Origin: Dyadobacter luticola
GTDB taxonomy: Bacteria > Bacteroidota > Bacteroidia > Cytophagales > Spirosomataceae
Length of the DNA: 64,000 bases
Direction of reading: 5' to 3'
NCBI RefSeq assembly: GCF_005860805.1
Contig: NZ_VCEJ01000008.1
Coordinates: 186,001 to 250,000 of the forward strand
Shown here: piece after piece, positions 51,757 through 60,821 of the stretch
Layout of the letters: every line of letters starts with the position of its first letter
How positions within the stretch are numbered: the first letter of the stretch is position 1
Translations under genes and position numbers: made by a program
Notes under the pieces: generated by a model
What the model saw: the letters and a program-made list of their open reading frames with translations, nothing else
What the model was told of the DNA's origin: nothing
The model's database searches: none

Positions 51757-51870
51757 GGTGTGGTCAGAGGTTGTCAGGTATGGTCAGGTGTTGTTTACGT
51801 AGTTCGAAATGGTTCGGGGGTGTTCGGAGTTGTTCGAAATGGTTAATAGTTGTCACATTGCTATCATGGT
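51757..51870. repeat. 10-bp-period repeat block (copy 3, no right arm)
   Basis: Starts 11 bp after tssE. GTCA-type decamers (GTCAGGTATG, GTCAGGTGTT) change into related GTTCG units (GTTCGAAATG twice, GTTCGGGGGT, GTTCGGAGTT) while keeping the 10-bp period. Unlike copies 1 and 2, no complementary right arm follows; the block runs directly into the 26-bp inverted repeat. Confidence 0.65.
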
Positions 51871-51969
51871 TGTCATGCTGAGCGGAGTCGAAGCACTTTA
51901 CCGGTGAGCACAGTGCAAGAAAGCATCCTGCCTAGCCAGTAGCGTGCTTCGACTCCGCTCAGCATGACA
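51871..51969. repeat. Perfect 26-bp inverted repeat between tssE and tssF
   Basis: Arms 51871-51896 and 51944-51969 are exact reverse complements, separated by 47 bp. The arm core is ATGCTGAGCGGAGTCGAAGC. I remember very similar intergenic palindromes in many bacterial genomes, so this is probably a dispersed REP/MITE-like element. It ends 8 bp before the tssF start codon, where it could form a structure that affects translation. Confidence 0.85.
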
Positions 51970-51977
51970 TAACAAAT

Positions 51978-53768
51978 ATGTCTTATATGAATCAATCTAT
52001 TTATTCAAAAGAAACCATCTCCCGTCGCCTGCTCCGCCGCTCCGCGGAGCTCTGGGGATACGACGAATCCCAATTAGACCATTTCGATCCGCTGGTAAAG
52101 CTACTCATCGATGCCTGCTCCGTTGAATTTGAAAAAGTCGGCCAGGAAATCCAGGGGACTGAGCTGCGGTTGATGACGCGGTTGGCGGAGATACTTTCGC
52201 CGCAGGTTCAGAATAGTCCGAAGCCGGCGAGTGCGATTGCGCAGGCGCGGTCGGTGGAGTCTTTGACTTGGATTAATCCTGAGAATCAGCTGGTTTGTAA
52301 GCGGGCTAATGTGCGGAAGGGGGAGGCTGCGGAGACGTTTTTTTCGCCGGCGGGAAATTATCCGGTGGTGAATGCTTCGATCGTTCATTTTGCCACGCCG
52401 CGAGCTCTGTATAGCATGGAAAAAGGAGCGAAAACATTGGTGGCGTCTGGGCGGATGCAGCCTGGCGACCAGTATTTGTGGATTGCCCTGGATATGGAAG
52501 CCAGCATTACTTCCTGGCAGGGTTTCCGGTTTTATTTTGATTGGGTCAATGATCCGGGGATGTATGCTTTCCGTGAATTTATGCCGCTGACGGTTTGGGA
52601 GGTAAATCAGCAAACATTGCCGATCAGCATTGGGATGCAGGATGAAGAGGCAGCCGACGAGGTGCTGGTTTATGACGAAAGCTTTGTCCGTATTACGAGT
52701 ACTGATTTTTGGGAAAAAGGAAAAATCAAAACCGAAGCTTATCCGGTTGAATTTGAAAGAACATTCGACAACCGCACGTTACAAACATTAAAAAAGCCTT
52801 TGGTTTGGCTTAAAGTCAAATTTCCTGATTCGTTTCCCGCGGCGGGTTTTGAAAATATTTCTGTGGCGATTAATGCTTTTCCGGTGCTGAACAAGCAGCT
52901 GCACAAGCTGACTTACCGCCTGCAATCGGGCTTGAACGGGATTGCGCTGCCTTCTTCGGATGCTTTTCTGGGAGTCAACTCGGTGATTAATCAGAAAAAC
53001 CAGGTGTACTATGCTTCCGGATCTGACCAGGAAAATGAGGCCGGGAATGTGGACAGAACTTACACATTAAGGCAGCAGGGGATCGGGCGGTTTGACCAGC
53101 GGAATGCGAAGGCAGTTTTGTATCAGCTGATGGAATTGTTGCGGGATGAAGTCACGGCATTCAGTGCGATCGGGGAGGATTTTCTGGCTTCTTCTTTGCG
53201 GGAAATCGGACAGAATATGGCGCGGATCGAGCAGAAGTTGGGGGTAAAAAAGGCCAGTGAAACCACGGCGCAGCCATTTCTCGTGATTAAAGGTGAAAAA
53301 AATCCGGACGTACTTTTTGTTTCTTACTGGACCACATTGTCCGAATCTGCAAACGGCTTGCCCGCTGGAACAAAGCTCCAATCCTACGCCGCGACAGGCA
53401 TCAGCAACTCAGATATGATCCTGCTCACCCGCTCGACGGGCGGCAAACCTAAGCCCGACGAAACCGAATATGTGCAGGAACTGCGCAAGAACATCATTAC
53501 CCGGAACCGGCTTGTTACCCAGGAAGATATCCGCACATTCTGCCTCGCCGAGCTGGGCGACCGGCTGCGAAATGTGCAGGTGAAGCCAGCATTTTCGCAG
53601 GGAAATATGCCCGGACAAGGTTTTGTGCGCTGCCTGCAAATCACATTAACTCCTTCATTAAGAGTTGAAAATCAGGAGGAATGGGCGAGTTCGTGTCGGT
53701 TGCTTCAATTGAAAATCCAGAAATTATCGTCAGGTATGTATCCGGTGCAGGTTGTTACCGCCAATTAA
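51978..53768 (+). CDS. tssF: T6SS baseplate protein TssF
   Basis: 596 residues of the TssF/VasA family, the gp6-like wedge protein. The N-terminus 'LLRRSAELWGYDESQLDHFDPLVKLLIDACSVEFEKVGQEIQGTELRLMTRLAEILSPQ' is the conserved TssF start with 'P-x(3)-L-x-(D/E)-A-C/F-(A/S)-x-E', followed by 'KPASAIAQARSVES' and a large beta-rich middle. The end has 'VQELRKNIITRNRLVTQEDIRTFCLAELGDRLRNVQVKP', similar to the gp6-like domain of baseplate proteins. It is 6 bp upstream of tssG, the typical pair. Confidence 0.85.
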   Translation: MSYMNQSIYSKETISRRLLRRSAELWGYDESQLDHFDPLVKLLIDACSVEFEKVGQEIQGTELRLMTRLAEILSPQVQNSPKPASAIAQARSVESLTWINPENQLVCKRANVRKGEAAETFFSPAGNYPVVNASIVHFATPRALYSMEKGAKTLVASGRMQPGDQYLWIALDMEASITSWQGFRFYFDWVNDPGMYAFREFMPLTVWEVNQQTLPISIGMQDEEAADEVLVYDESFVRITSTDFWEKGKIKTEAYPVEFERTFDNRTLQTLKKPLVWLKVKFPDSFPAAGFENISVAINAFPVLNKQLHKLTYRLQSGLNGIALPSSDAFLGVNSVINQKNQVYYASGSDQENEAGNVDRTYTLRQQGIGRFDQRNAKAVLYQLMELLRDEVTAFSAIGEDFLASSLREIGQNMARIEQKLGVKKASETTAQPFLVIKGEKNPDVLFVSYWTTLSESANGLPAGTKLQSYAATGISNSDMILLTRSTGGKPKPDETEYVQELRKNIITRNRLVTQEDIRTFCLAELGDRLRNVQVKPAFSQGNMPGQGFVRCLQITLTPSLRVENQEEWASSCRLLQLKIQKLSSGMYPVQVVTAN

Positions 53769-53774
53769 AAAAAC

Positions 53775-54671
53775 ATGATAGCAGAGCAAATTTCCGATCT
53801 CAGGGCCGAATTTATCGCCAGCTCGTGGCTGGAAGACGGCGTGGCTGCGGGTGACATTCTTTTTCGCTCGCTAGGGGCATTTAAGCGGCGGAGCCATCTG
53901 GATGTGGAGGCGGTGAAGGAGCAGGAAATCGGGCATTTCAAGGGACAGGTGATTGAGTCCAACCGGAGCGGGATTTATGATTATCTGCCCGAGCAGCTTT
54001 TTCATTTACCGTCATCGACTTCGATCAATACATTGAAGAAAAAGGTTGATGAAATACGCTTGCAGCGTGAAAAAGAGCAGAAATCCCGCATGTTCTTTCT
54101 CCCGCTTGAACAGGAATTTTTTCTGAACCGGGTCACATTGACGCAGTTGGAGCAGCGCGCTTTTGAGCTCGATCCTGAATCTTATTTGCTGGAAGAGCTC
54201 CAAAGTTTCTGGCAGGTACCTGCGGGTATTTCAAAGGAAACCGTCGTGAAGCTGCTGCCGGTGCTGCCTTTTGTTTCAGAAAACCGGGGTGATATGGAAA
54301 TGGCCGGTGAGGTGATGTCGGCGGTGCTGAATTTGCCGGTCAATGTTAAAAGTGAGTTTGGTAAAAAATATCTGCTGGAATCGGAGTCTTCACTCGCGGG
54401 CTCGCGGCTGGGAATGGATACGATGTTTGGCGGCGAAATGGACACTTACCAGGCTGATTTGAATGTGGAAATCGAGCTGCCGGACCAGGAAAGTTTGGAG
54501 AAATGTTTGCAGGATGCTGGTTTTGATACACTTGTCAATTGGCTTGCGGCCTGGTTTATTCCGGTGGAATGTGATTACAACATTGCCTTGAAGCTTGATC
54601 CGAATGCTTCTATCTTCCGGCTAGGGGATGAAAATCTAATTGCGCCACGGCTGGGTTATGCACTTTTATAG
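53775..54671 (+). CDS. tssG: T6SS baseplate protein TssG
   Basis: 298 residues. The gene directly follows tssF (6 bp), the universal order. Visible: 'FIASSWLEDGVAAGDILFRSLGAFKRRSHLDVEAVKEQEIGHFKGQVIESNRSGIYDYLPEQLFHLP', a coiled-coil-like stretch (about 75-105, 'KKKVDEIRLQREKEQKSRMFFLPLEQEFF'), and 'LPVLPFVSENRGDMEMAGEVMSAVL' with a beta-rich C-terminal domain ('AWFIPVECDYNIALKL... LGYALL'). The sequence differs strongly from proteobacterial TssG, and the assignment leans on gene order and length. Last gene of the T6SS cluster. Confidence 0.78.
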   Translation: MIAEQISDLRAEFIASSWLEDGVAAGDILFRSLGAFKRRSHLDVEAVKEQEIGHFKGQVIESNRSGIYDYLPEQLFHLPSSTSINTLKKKVDEIRLQREKEQKSRMFFLPLEQEFFLNRVTLTQLEQRAFELDPESYLLEELQSFWQVPAGISKETVVKLLPVLPFVSENRGDMEMAGEVMSAVLNLPVNVKSEFGKKYLLESESSLAGSRLGMDTMFGGEMDTYQADLNVEIELPDQESLEKCLQDAGFDTLVNWLAAWFIPVECDYNIALKLDPNASIFRLGDENLIAPRLGYALL

Positions 54672-54809
54672 AACCACCGTTTTGCATCGTTTAATTTGAC
54701 AGGTACCATATAATGTTTGAATTTTTACATCGTTTTGTTCAAAAAAATAGTTTGCGATTCTGATTTTTTAAAATCAAATTTGCGGTTCATTTTGGAAAAT
54801 GATTTGTAA

Positions 54810-55202
54810 GTGAAGCGTATCAAGGTTATCAATCAGGCAATTAGCTTAATGCTCGCCATCATGCTTTTGATGGTAGCAGGGGCGCGTTCCTGGTCTGATC
54901 ATTCCGGTTCGATCCAATCCTACACTTCCAAATCAAAAGAAATTGCCAAAGATCTGACCAAAAAAGGGGCTCCTCAGTCCTCAGATGCAGATCAGGCCAA
55001 AGTAAGTACCCTCTCGCTGGACGCAGTCATCACGCCAGCCATTTCATTTGATTTCTCGCATTACTTTTATTTTGCGCCTCAGCCCGTTTGGCAATTTGTT
55101 GTCAGCGAGTCGGTTATCCGGGTTGCCTTCGAAGAATCCGTATTTCTGGTATCGTATTTTCACCGCATCTTCGGAAGATTTATAGTCACCAACGCCCCCT
55201 GA
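54810..55202 (+). CDS. Small exported protein of unknown function upstream of secDF
   Basis: 130 residues from a GTG at 54810. The first 27 residues form a signal peptide or anchor ('SLMLAIMLLMVAGARSWSD'). The rest has a polar Ser/Lys stretch ('SYTSKSKEIAKDLTKKGAPQ') and a hydrophobic/aromatic end ('FDFSHYFYFAPQPVWQFVVSESVIRVAFEESVFLVSYFHRIFGRFI'). No domain is recognised. It is 134 bp upstream of secDF on the same strand; whether they are co-transcribed is unclear. Confidence 0.6.
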   Translation: MKRIKVINQAISLMLAIMLLMVAGARSWSDHSGSIQSYTSKSKEIAKDLTKKGAPQSSDADQAKVSTLSLDAVITPAISFDFSHYFYFAPQPVWQFVVSESVIRVAFEESVFLVSYFHRIFGRFIVTNAP

Positions 55203-55336
55203 CCACCCGGTTTCAGGGTTTCCAAAGCTTTTTCACGAGCATTTATCCCTCTTTTTTTGCAACTACCTGCCGCGCTCTCTGGCGTGGGAAAACCGTTTTT
55301 TCAGCATTATCAGTTTCAATTTTTACAATTTAAAAA

Positions 55337-58321
55337 ATGACCAACAAGAATGGAATAATAGGGTTGACGATCGTGATCGCCCTTATTAGCGTCTATTATC
55401 TTTCTTTCACCTTCGTTTCGCGCAGCTTTAAAAGTAAGGCAACTGCTTATGCCACAGATTCCAAGGGTGAAGTAAATGTTTCTAAAAAACAGCATTATAT
55501 CGACTCCCTGTGGCGCGAGGATGTGTATCTGGGGCATACTTTGCAGGAGGTAACCGAGCGTGAGTTGAACCTGGGCCTTGACTTGCAAGGTGGTATGCAC
55601 GTGGTACTTGAAGTAGCGCCTGCCGACATTTTGAAAGGTATGGCTGGCGGAAATTCACGCAGCGCAGCATTTCAAACTGCATTGAAAAAAGCAGGTGAAG
55701 ACAAATCGGCCAGCAACAGTGGTTTTATCAACCGTTTTGCATCGGCGTATAAAGAAGCTGCGCCGAATTCGAGCCTGGCGGCACTTTTCGCTACCAGCGC
55801 CAACCGTGGCAAGATCAGCAGCAGCTCTTCGGATGCGGATGTGATCAAAATGCTGAATACGGAAGTCAACGGTTCTATCGACCGGGCATTCCAGATTACA
55901 CAGGCACGTATCGATAAATTTGGGGTGACGAACCCTAACATTCAGCGTCTGCCGGGTCAAAACCGCATTTTGGTGGAGCTTCCAGGTGTAGATAACCCTG
56001 AGCGTGTACGTCGTCTTTTGTCTGGTGCCGCGAAACTGGAATTTGCAGAAGTCTATCTGACCAACGAATTGGGTGCCGGTCTGGAAGGTTTAGGTAAATA
56101 TCTGACCCAACAAGCTGAGATCGAAAAAGCGACTAAAAAACCTGGGACAGCAGCAACAGTTGCTAAAACCGATACTTCTAAAAAATCGACAACAGGTGGT
56201 TTGGCTGAGCAGCTTGCTCAAAAAGCCGACGCAGATTCTACTCAATCTGATTCTTCGAAAGTAGCTGCGCAAACTGCGGCTTTGACAAGTCTTTTCGTCC
56301 CAATGCCGCAAGGTTTGGGTGTTTATTTGAAAGATACAGCCCGCGCTGGTGAAATCCTGCGCCGCCCCGAGGTACGTTCTATGTTCCCTGCTGACTTGGT
56401 TTTCATGTGGGATCGCAAAGGAACCGAAGCAGGTGGTAATCAGCTGATTTTGCCTCTTTATTTTATCAAAAAACAAAATGGTGAGGCTGCGATGGAAGGT
56501 GACGTGATTGTAGATGCTACACACGATTACGACGACCGCGGCCGTCCGGAAGTGACGATGCGTATGAACGGTGAAGGTGCCCGCAAATGGCGCTCGCTCA
56601 CTGCCCGCAGCGTAGGCCGCCCGGTAGCGATCATTATTGATAACCTGGTTTACACTGCGCCGACTGTACAGGGCGAAATTCCAAACGGAAATTCAAGCAT
56701 TACCGGAAGTTTTACGGTGGAAGAAACGAAAGATATGTCTAACGTTTTGAAAGCGGGTAAGTTACCAGCGCCAACGCACATTGTTGAGGAAGCCGTGGTA
56801 GGTTCAACATTGGGTTCTGAGGCGATCAGCGACGGGCTCTGGTCTTCGGCGATCGGTCTTTTGATCGTACTTGTTTTCATGGTGGCTTATTATAACAAAG
56901 CCGGCTGGATTGCTGATATCGCATTGTTGATCAACTTGTTCTTTCTTTTAGGAGTCATGGCGTCGCTTGGTGCCGTACTGACGCTTTCGGGTATTGCGGG
57001 TATCGTACTTTCGATCGGTATGGCCGTGGATGCGAACGTGTTGATTTACGAAAGTATCAAGGTGGAGATTGAGTCAGGAAAGCCTTTCGCTCAGGCGATC
57101 CGCGATGGTTTCAAGAATTCATTGTCTGCCATCATCGACTCAAACGTAACAACATTATTGACAGGTATTATCCTTTATACATTCGGTACAGGGTTGGTAC
57201 TTGGTTTTGCTACAACATTGGTACTGGGTCTTCTAACCTCACTTTTCAGCGCGATTTTCATTACAAGATTGCTGCTTGAAAACCAGATCAAAAATGGTAA
57301 AGTGTTCAACTTTTACACCGGTTTAACCAAAAACTGGTTTAAGGACAATCATTTTGACTTTGTATCCCAGCGTCGCCGTTTTTACCTGATTTCCGGTGTG
57401 ATCATCGCGATAGGTATCGGCTCGTTTATTTTCAAAGGTTTTGGTTTGGGTATCGATTTCAAAGGCGGACGCTCTTATGTGATCCGTTTCGCTGAGAATG
57501 TGGATGCAGATCAGCTTCGTACCAACATGGACCAGACATTGGGATCGGCTACGGAGGTGAAAACTTTCGGCGGACAAGATCAGGTAAAAGTGACTACTGC
57601 CTATCTGATCGACGAAACTACGCCGGATGCGGATCAAAAAGCGCAAGCGAAAGTTTTGGAAGCGGCTGGCAAAATTCCTAATAACAAAGCTACCGTTGTA
57701 AGCTCGAACAAAGTAGGCCCGACGATGGCAAAAGACACCTTGTGGTCAGCGGTTTACGCGGTTCTTCTGGCACTTGCGGCCAACTTTATCTATATCCTGA
57801 TCCGGTTTAAAAGAGTTGCGTTCAGCTACGGTGCAGTGATGTCCCTGGCGCATGACGTGGTGATTATCCTAGCAATTTTCTCACTTTTCAACGGCTGGCT
57901 GCCATGGTCACTCGACATTGACCAGGCATTTATCGGCGCGATTCTGACCATGATCGGTTACTCGATGAACGATACCGTTGTAATTTATGACCGTATCCGT
58001 GATTACCTGGCTGATGATAAATCACGTGGTCAAAGTCTTTCCGTGGTTATCAACAACGCATTGAACAGTACATTGAGCCGTACCGCGGTAACCGGTATTT
58101 CGGTAATCCTGGTATTGATCGTGTTGATGATCTTTGGTGGTGCGGTAATCCGCGGGTTTACATTCTGTATGTTGCTTGGGGTAATCGTGGGTACCTATTC
58201 GTCTCTGTTTGTGGCAGCTCCGATCGTGGTAGACCTGTTGCAGCGCGAGAAAAAGAAAGAGCCGGCGCTGGCCGTAGTTGATCCTGCGGCACCTGTGGCG
58301 GGCAAAAAAGTAAAAGCATAA
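55337..58321 (+). CDS. secDF: Fused protein-export membrane protein SecDF
   Basis: 994 residues combining SecD (about 1-650) and SecF (about 660-985), the form common in Bacteroidota. SecDF uses the proton gradient to complete translocation started by SecA. SecD signatures: 'LGLDLQGGMHVVLEV' (first periplasmic domain), 'VTMRMNGEGARKWRSLTARSVGRPVAIIIDNLVYTAPTVQGEI', 'GIAGIVLSIGMAVDANVLIYESIKVEIESGKP'. SecF part: 'KGFGLGIDFKGGRSYVIRF' and 'LTMIGYSMNDTVVIYDRIRDYL', which carries the conserved D..R motif. The periplasmic region has a low-complexity Thr/Lys/Ser insert (about 255-315). Terminator follows. Confidence 0.97.
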   Translation: MTNKNGIIGLTIVIALISVYYLSFTFVSRSFKSKATAYATDSKGEVNVSKKQHYIDSLWREDVYLGHTLQEVTERELNLGLDLQGGMHVVLEVAPADILKGMAGGNSRSAAFQTALKKAGEDKSASNSGFINRFASAYKEAAPNSSLAALFATSANRGKISSSSSDADVIKMLNTEVNGSIDRAFQITQARIDKFGVTNPNIQRLPGQNRILVELPGVDNPERVRRLLSGAAKLEFAEVYLTNELGAGLEGLGKYLTQQAEIEKATKKPGTAATVAKTDTSKKSTTGGLAEQLAQKADADSTQSDSSKVAAQTAALTSLFVPMPQGLGVYLKDTARAGEILRRPEVRSMFPADLVFMWDRKGTEAGGNQLILPLYFIKKQNGEAAMEGDVIVDATHDYDDRGRPEVTMRMNGEGARKWRSLTARSVGRPVAIIIDNLVYTAPTVQGEIPNGNSSITGSFTVEETKDMSNVLKAGKLPAPTHIVEEAVVGSTLGSEAISDGLWSSAIGLLIVLVFMVAYYNKAGWIADIALLINLFFLLGVMASLGAVLTLSGIAGIVLSIGMAVDANVLIYESIKVEIESGKPFAQAIRDGFKNSLSAIIDSNVTTLLTGIILYTFGTGLVLGFATTLVLGLLTSLFSAIFITRLLLENQIKNGKVFNFYTGLTKNWFKDNHFDFVSQRRRFYLISGVIIAIGIGSFIFKGFGLGIDFKGGRSYVIRFAENVDADQLRTNMDQTLGSATEVKTFGGQDQVKVTTAYLIDETTPDADQKAQAKVLEAAGKIPNNKATVVSSNKVGPTMAKDTLWSAVYAVLLALAANFIYILIRFKRVAFSYGAVMSLAHDVVIILAIFSLFNGWLPWSLDIDQAFIGAILTMIGYSMNDTVVIYDRIRDYLADDKSRGQSLSVVINNALNSTLSRTAVTGISVILVLIVLMIFGGAVIRGFTFCMLLGVIVGTYSSLFVAAPIVVDLLQREKKKEPALAVVDPAAPVAGKKVKA

Positions 58322-58331
58322 TAGGAAGAAG

Positions 58332-58370
58332 AAAAAAGGGTGAGATTCGTGCTCTCCCTTTTTTTATTTT
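58332..58370 (+). terminator. Intrinsic terminator after secDF
   Basis: An A-rich/T-rich stem AAAAAAGGG.GAG with CTC.CCCTTTTTT (58332-58344 with 58352-58364, one mismatch), ending in a T tract, 11 bp after the stop codon. Confidence 0.75.
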
Positions 58371-58448
58371 GTCCCTATACGCATTTGGCGAATTTTTCTC
58401 TTAGTTTTATAGGTCTTTCAAAATCCTTATAACACCAACTCAGTATTT

Positions 58449-60098
58449 ATGGCAAGTCAATTATGGATTAAAAAACCTCTTGATAAATTAATGCAAGAGT
58501 CCTCTGGTGAGGGTAACCAGTTAAAACGCACCCTGGGGCCGGGCTCTCTGGTCGCGCTGGGAATTGGGGCGATCATCGGGGCCGGATTATTTTCCATAAC
58601 AGGTGGGGCGGCTGCAAATCAGGCGGGCCCTGCTATTACCATTTCATTTATCGTAGCTGCCCTGGGCTGTGCCTTTGCGGGATTGTGCTACGCTGAGTTT
58701 GCTTCCATGATCCCGGTTGCGGGAAGTGCCTATACTTATTCCTACGCCACGATGGGCGAGTTCATCGCCTGGATTATCGGCTGGGACCTTGTATTGGAAT
58801 ACGCGGTAGGAGCTGCCACGGTAAGTATCAGTTGGAGCCGATATTTAGTCAAGTTTTGTGAAGGCTTCGACGTCCACCTCCCGGCAGCATTGACAGTCGG
58901 ACCATTTGACGGCGGAATGATCAACCTGCCAGCGATCTTCATAGTGATCCTGATGAGCTTGCTTCTGATGAAAGGTACCGAAGAAAGTGCTACTGTGAAT
59001 GCGGTAATCGTGGGTTTGAAAGTGATTGTGGTAGTTATTTTTATCGTTTTGGGCTGGAAGTACATCAATGAAAGCAATTATGTACCCTACATTCCTGAAA
59101 ATACGGGCACGTTTGGTGAATATGGTTTCAGCGGTATAGTCCGAGCGGCGGCTATCGTATTCTTTGCCTACATCGGTTTTGATGCAGTAAGTACCGCGGC
59201 GCAGGAAGCTAAAAATCCCAAGAAAGACATGCCGATCGGTATCCTGGGTTCACTGGTGATTTGTACTGTGCTTTACATTCTTTTCGCGCACGTGATGACG
59301 GGCGTGACTCCTTACACTTCATTCAAAGGACAAGACGGAATTGCACCGGTAGCGGTGGCGATCGAAGCGATGGGTACCACGGATGCAGCCGGAGTTATCC
59401 ACCCAGATTATCCCTGGTTGAACCGCGCGATCATCGTCGCGATCCTGGCGGGTTATTCTTCTGTAATTCTCGTGATGTTACTCGGCCAGAGCCGCGTGTT
59501 CTTCAGTATGAGTAAAGACGGCTTGCTGCCACGTGTATTCTCGAGCGTTCATCCAAAGTATCAGACGCCGGTGAAGAGCAACACCATGTTCCTGATTTTC
59601 GTGAGCCTTTTCGCAGCATTTGTACCAGCCCGCGTGGTCGGTGAAATGACGAGTATCGGAACATTGTTTGCGTTTATCCTGGTGTGTATCGGCGTAATGG
59701 TCATGCGAAAACAGAGGCCGGATGTTCCCCGCGCATTCAAAACCCCGCTGGTTCCGCTGGTACCGATCCTCGGTATTTTCGTTTGTTTTTTCATGATGGC
59801 ATTTCTGCCGCTCGATACCTGGATTCGCTTGTTTGTCTGGATGATTATCGGGTTCGATGTGTATCTGTATTATGGTATCAAAAACAGCTTCTTGTCCGAT
59901 AGACTGCCCGCTTCAATTGTGAATGGAAGTAAGACAGTTGGGCTTGTGGGTCTTGTACTGGCACTTGCATTGGCCATCATCGCCTACGCGCACCACGCAA
60001 CAACCGATGGCGAAGACACCGGAATTTTCTATTTTTCCATGATTTTTGCAGTAGTGCATCTGGTAACATTCGGTTTGACCCAGACTAAGAAGGCTTAG
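58449..60098 (+). CDS. APC-superfamily amino-acid permease
   Basis: 549 residues with about 12-14 membrane segments. The start 'LKRTLGPGSLVALGIGAIIGAGLFSITGGAAANQAGPAITISFIVAALGCAFAGLCYAEFASMIPVAGSAYTYSYATMGEFIAWIIGWDLVLEYAVGAA' region is the classical APC N-terminal half (G-x-IIG-x-G-(I/L)-F substrate site). 'FFAYIGFDAVSTAAQEAKNPKKDMPIGI' is helix 6-7. It is closest in pattern to the cationic amino acid transporter branch (YfnA/CAT-like). Substrate not determinable. Monocistronic, with a hairpin terminator behind it. Confidence 0.92.
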   Translation: MASQLWIKKPLDKLMQESSGEGNQLKRTLGPGSLVALGIGAIIGAGLFSITGGAAANQAGPAITISFIVAALGCAFAGLCYAEFASMIPVAGSAYTYSYATMGEFIAWIIGWDLVLEYAVGAATVSISWSRYLVKFCEGFDVHLPAALTVGPFDGGMINLPAIFIVILMSLLLMKGTEESATVNAVIVGLKVIVVVIFIVLGWKYINESNYVPYIPENTGTFGEYGFSGIVRAAAIVFFAYIGFDAVSTAAQEAKNPKKDMPIGILGSLVICTVLYILFAHVMTGVTPYTSFKGQDGIAPVAVAIEAMGTTDAAGVIHPDYPWLNRAIIVAILAGYSSVILVMLLGQSRVFFSMSKDGLLPRVFSSVHPKYQTPVKSNTMFLIFVSLFAAFVPARVVGEMTSIGTLFAFILVCIGVMVMRKQRPDVPRAFKTPLVPLVPILGIFVCFFMMAFLPLDTWIRLFVWMIIGFDVYLYYGIKNSFLSDRLPASIVNGSKTVGLVGLVLALALAIIAYAHHATTDGEDTGIFYFSMIFAVVHLVTFGLTQTKKA

Positions 60099-60113
60099 GA
60101 TTATATATTAAAT

Positions 60114-60150
60114 AAAAACAGGTCATCCCGCTCTGGAATGACCTGTTTTT
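60114..60150. terminator. Bidirectional terminator after the permease gene
   Basis: A perfect 13-bp stem AAAAACAGGTCAT/ATGACCTGTTTTT (60114-60126 with 60138-60150). The A run on the left and the T run on the right suit both the permease gene and the convergent small gene at 60180. Confidence 0.88.
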
Positions 60151-60179
60151 ATTTTAAAGGAGTATAAACTCTTGGACCA

Positions 60180-60464
60180 CTAGGCTTGCGGAATATTTCT
60201 GACATTACGCTCATTCAATTTCGAAAGCAATGTTACCGTCCGCAGCTGATTAGCAATATCAACACGCATCTCAGGGGTAACATTTTCCAGATCTTTGCAA
60301 AAAAGCAAAGCTTCGAGCAGCGAGTTCATGGAGCCAATAATCTCGGCGCAGCTATCGGTTTGAAAGAATTTCCTGACATCGCCCAACATTGCTAGTTCGG
60401 TTTGTGTCAAATCTGAGTGTGAATTGTTAGTGGATTTGTTTGCTGAATTCTCGAATGTGTTCAT
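60180..60464 (-). CDS. Small helical protein of unknown function
   Basis: 94 residues from the ATG at 60464 (an in-frame ATG at 60536 would add 24). Polar N-terminus ('NTFENSANKSTNNSHSDLTQTELAM'), then mostly helical: 'LGDVRKFFQTDSCAEIIGSMNSLLEALLFCKDLENVTPEMRVDIANQLRTVTLLSKLNE'. No signal peptide, no motif I recognise. It is the first of the minus-strand small genes that make up the AT-rich 60-62.4 kb stretch, but it is unrelated in sequence to the others. Confidence 0.6.
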   Translation of the reverse strand: MNTFENSANKSTNNSHSDLTQTELAMLGDVRKFFQTDSCAEIIGSMNSLLEALLFCKDLENVTPEMRVDIANQLRTVTLLSKLNERNVRNIPQA

Positions 60465-60593
60465 ACATTTACGAAAGTTTGATTGTGAAAAGATAATTGA
60501 ACTGGCCCGGGTGTTGAAGTTTGGAGACGATAGCATCCGGGTTTTTTCTTGAAATAATTAGTCGGAAAATTCGACCAATTTGGGTAAAAAATT

Positions 60594-60806
60594 TTATTTT
60601 GGTTTGAATGTTACGACGGTTTGCACGTTTACATCACCAAATTTTGATAGCACTTCTGTCATTCTTTTATCAGATATTCCTTGCTTGTAGGTGAAATCTT
60701 TCCAGGCACTTGTATACTTGCCTTTCTTGACATCTGGCGGTAAACTTGGGTATACACTCTTACACCACCAATCAAAAGCTTCGGACAGCGAGGCGAACTT
60801 CTTCAT
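60594..60806 (-). CDS. Tandem ~70-residue paralogue family, copy 3
   Basis: 70 residues. Shares with the two genes upstream the pattern 'F.S..EAFDWW', 'YPSL.PD.KKGK', 'AW.D', 'GIS.(K/S)RM..(V/I)L..(F/Y)G' and a final 'KP'. This copy has an extra Lys at the end and is the most divergent in the middle ('FTYKQGISDKRMTEVLSKFGDVNVQTVVTFKPK'). No signal peptide, no Cys pairs, no DNA-binding motif that I can identify. A perfect hairpin lies 16 bp upstream of the start. Function unknown. Confidence 0.75.
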   Translation of the reverse strand: MKKFASLSEAFDWWCKSVYPSLPPDVKKGKYTSAWKDFTYKQGISDKRMTEVLSKFGDVNVQTVVTFKPK

Positions 60807-60821
60807 CTTTCAAAAATACGC

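Noticed and set aside
31225..54671. Extracellular contractile injection system or prophage tail
   Set aside because: TssK, ClpV, VgrG/PAAR and TssN-like proteins are present, and no tape-measure, capsid or AFP-type genes are seen.
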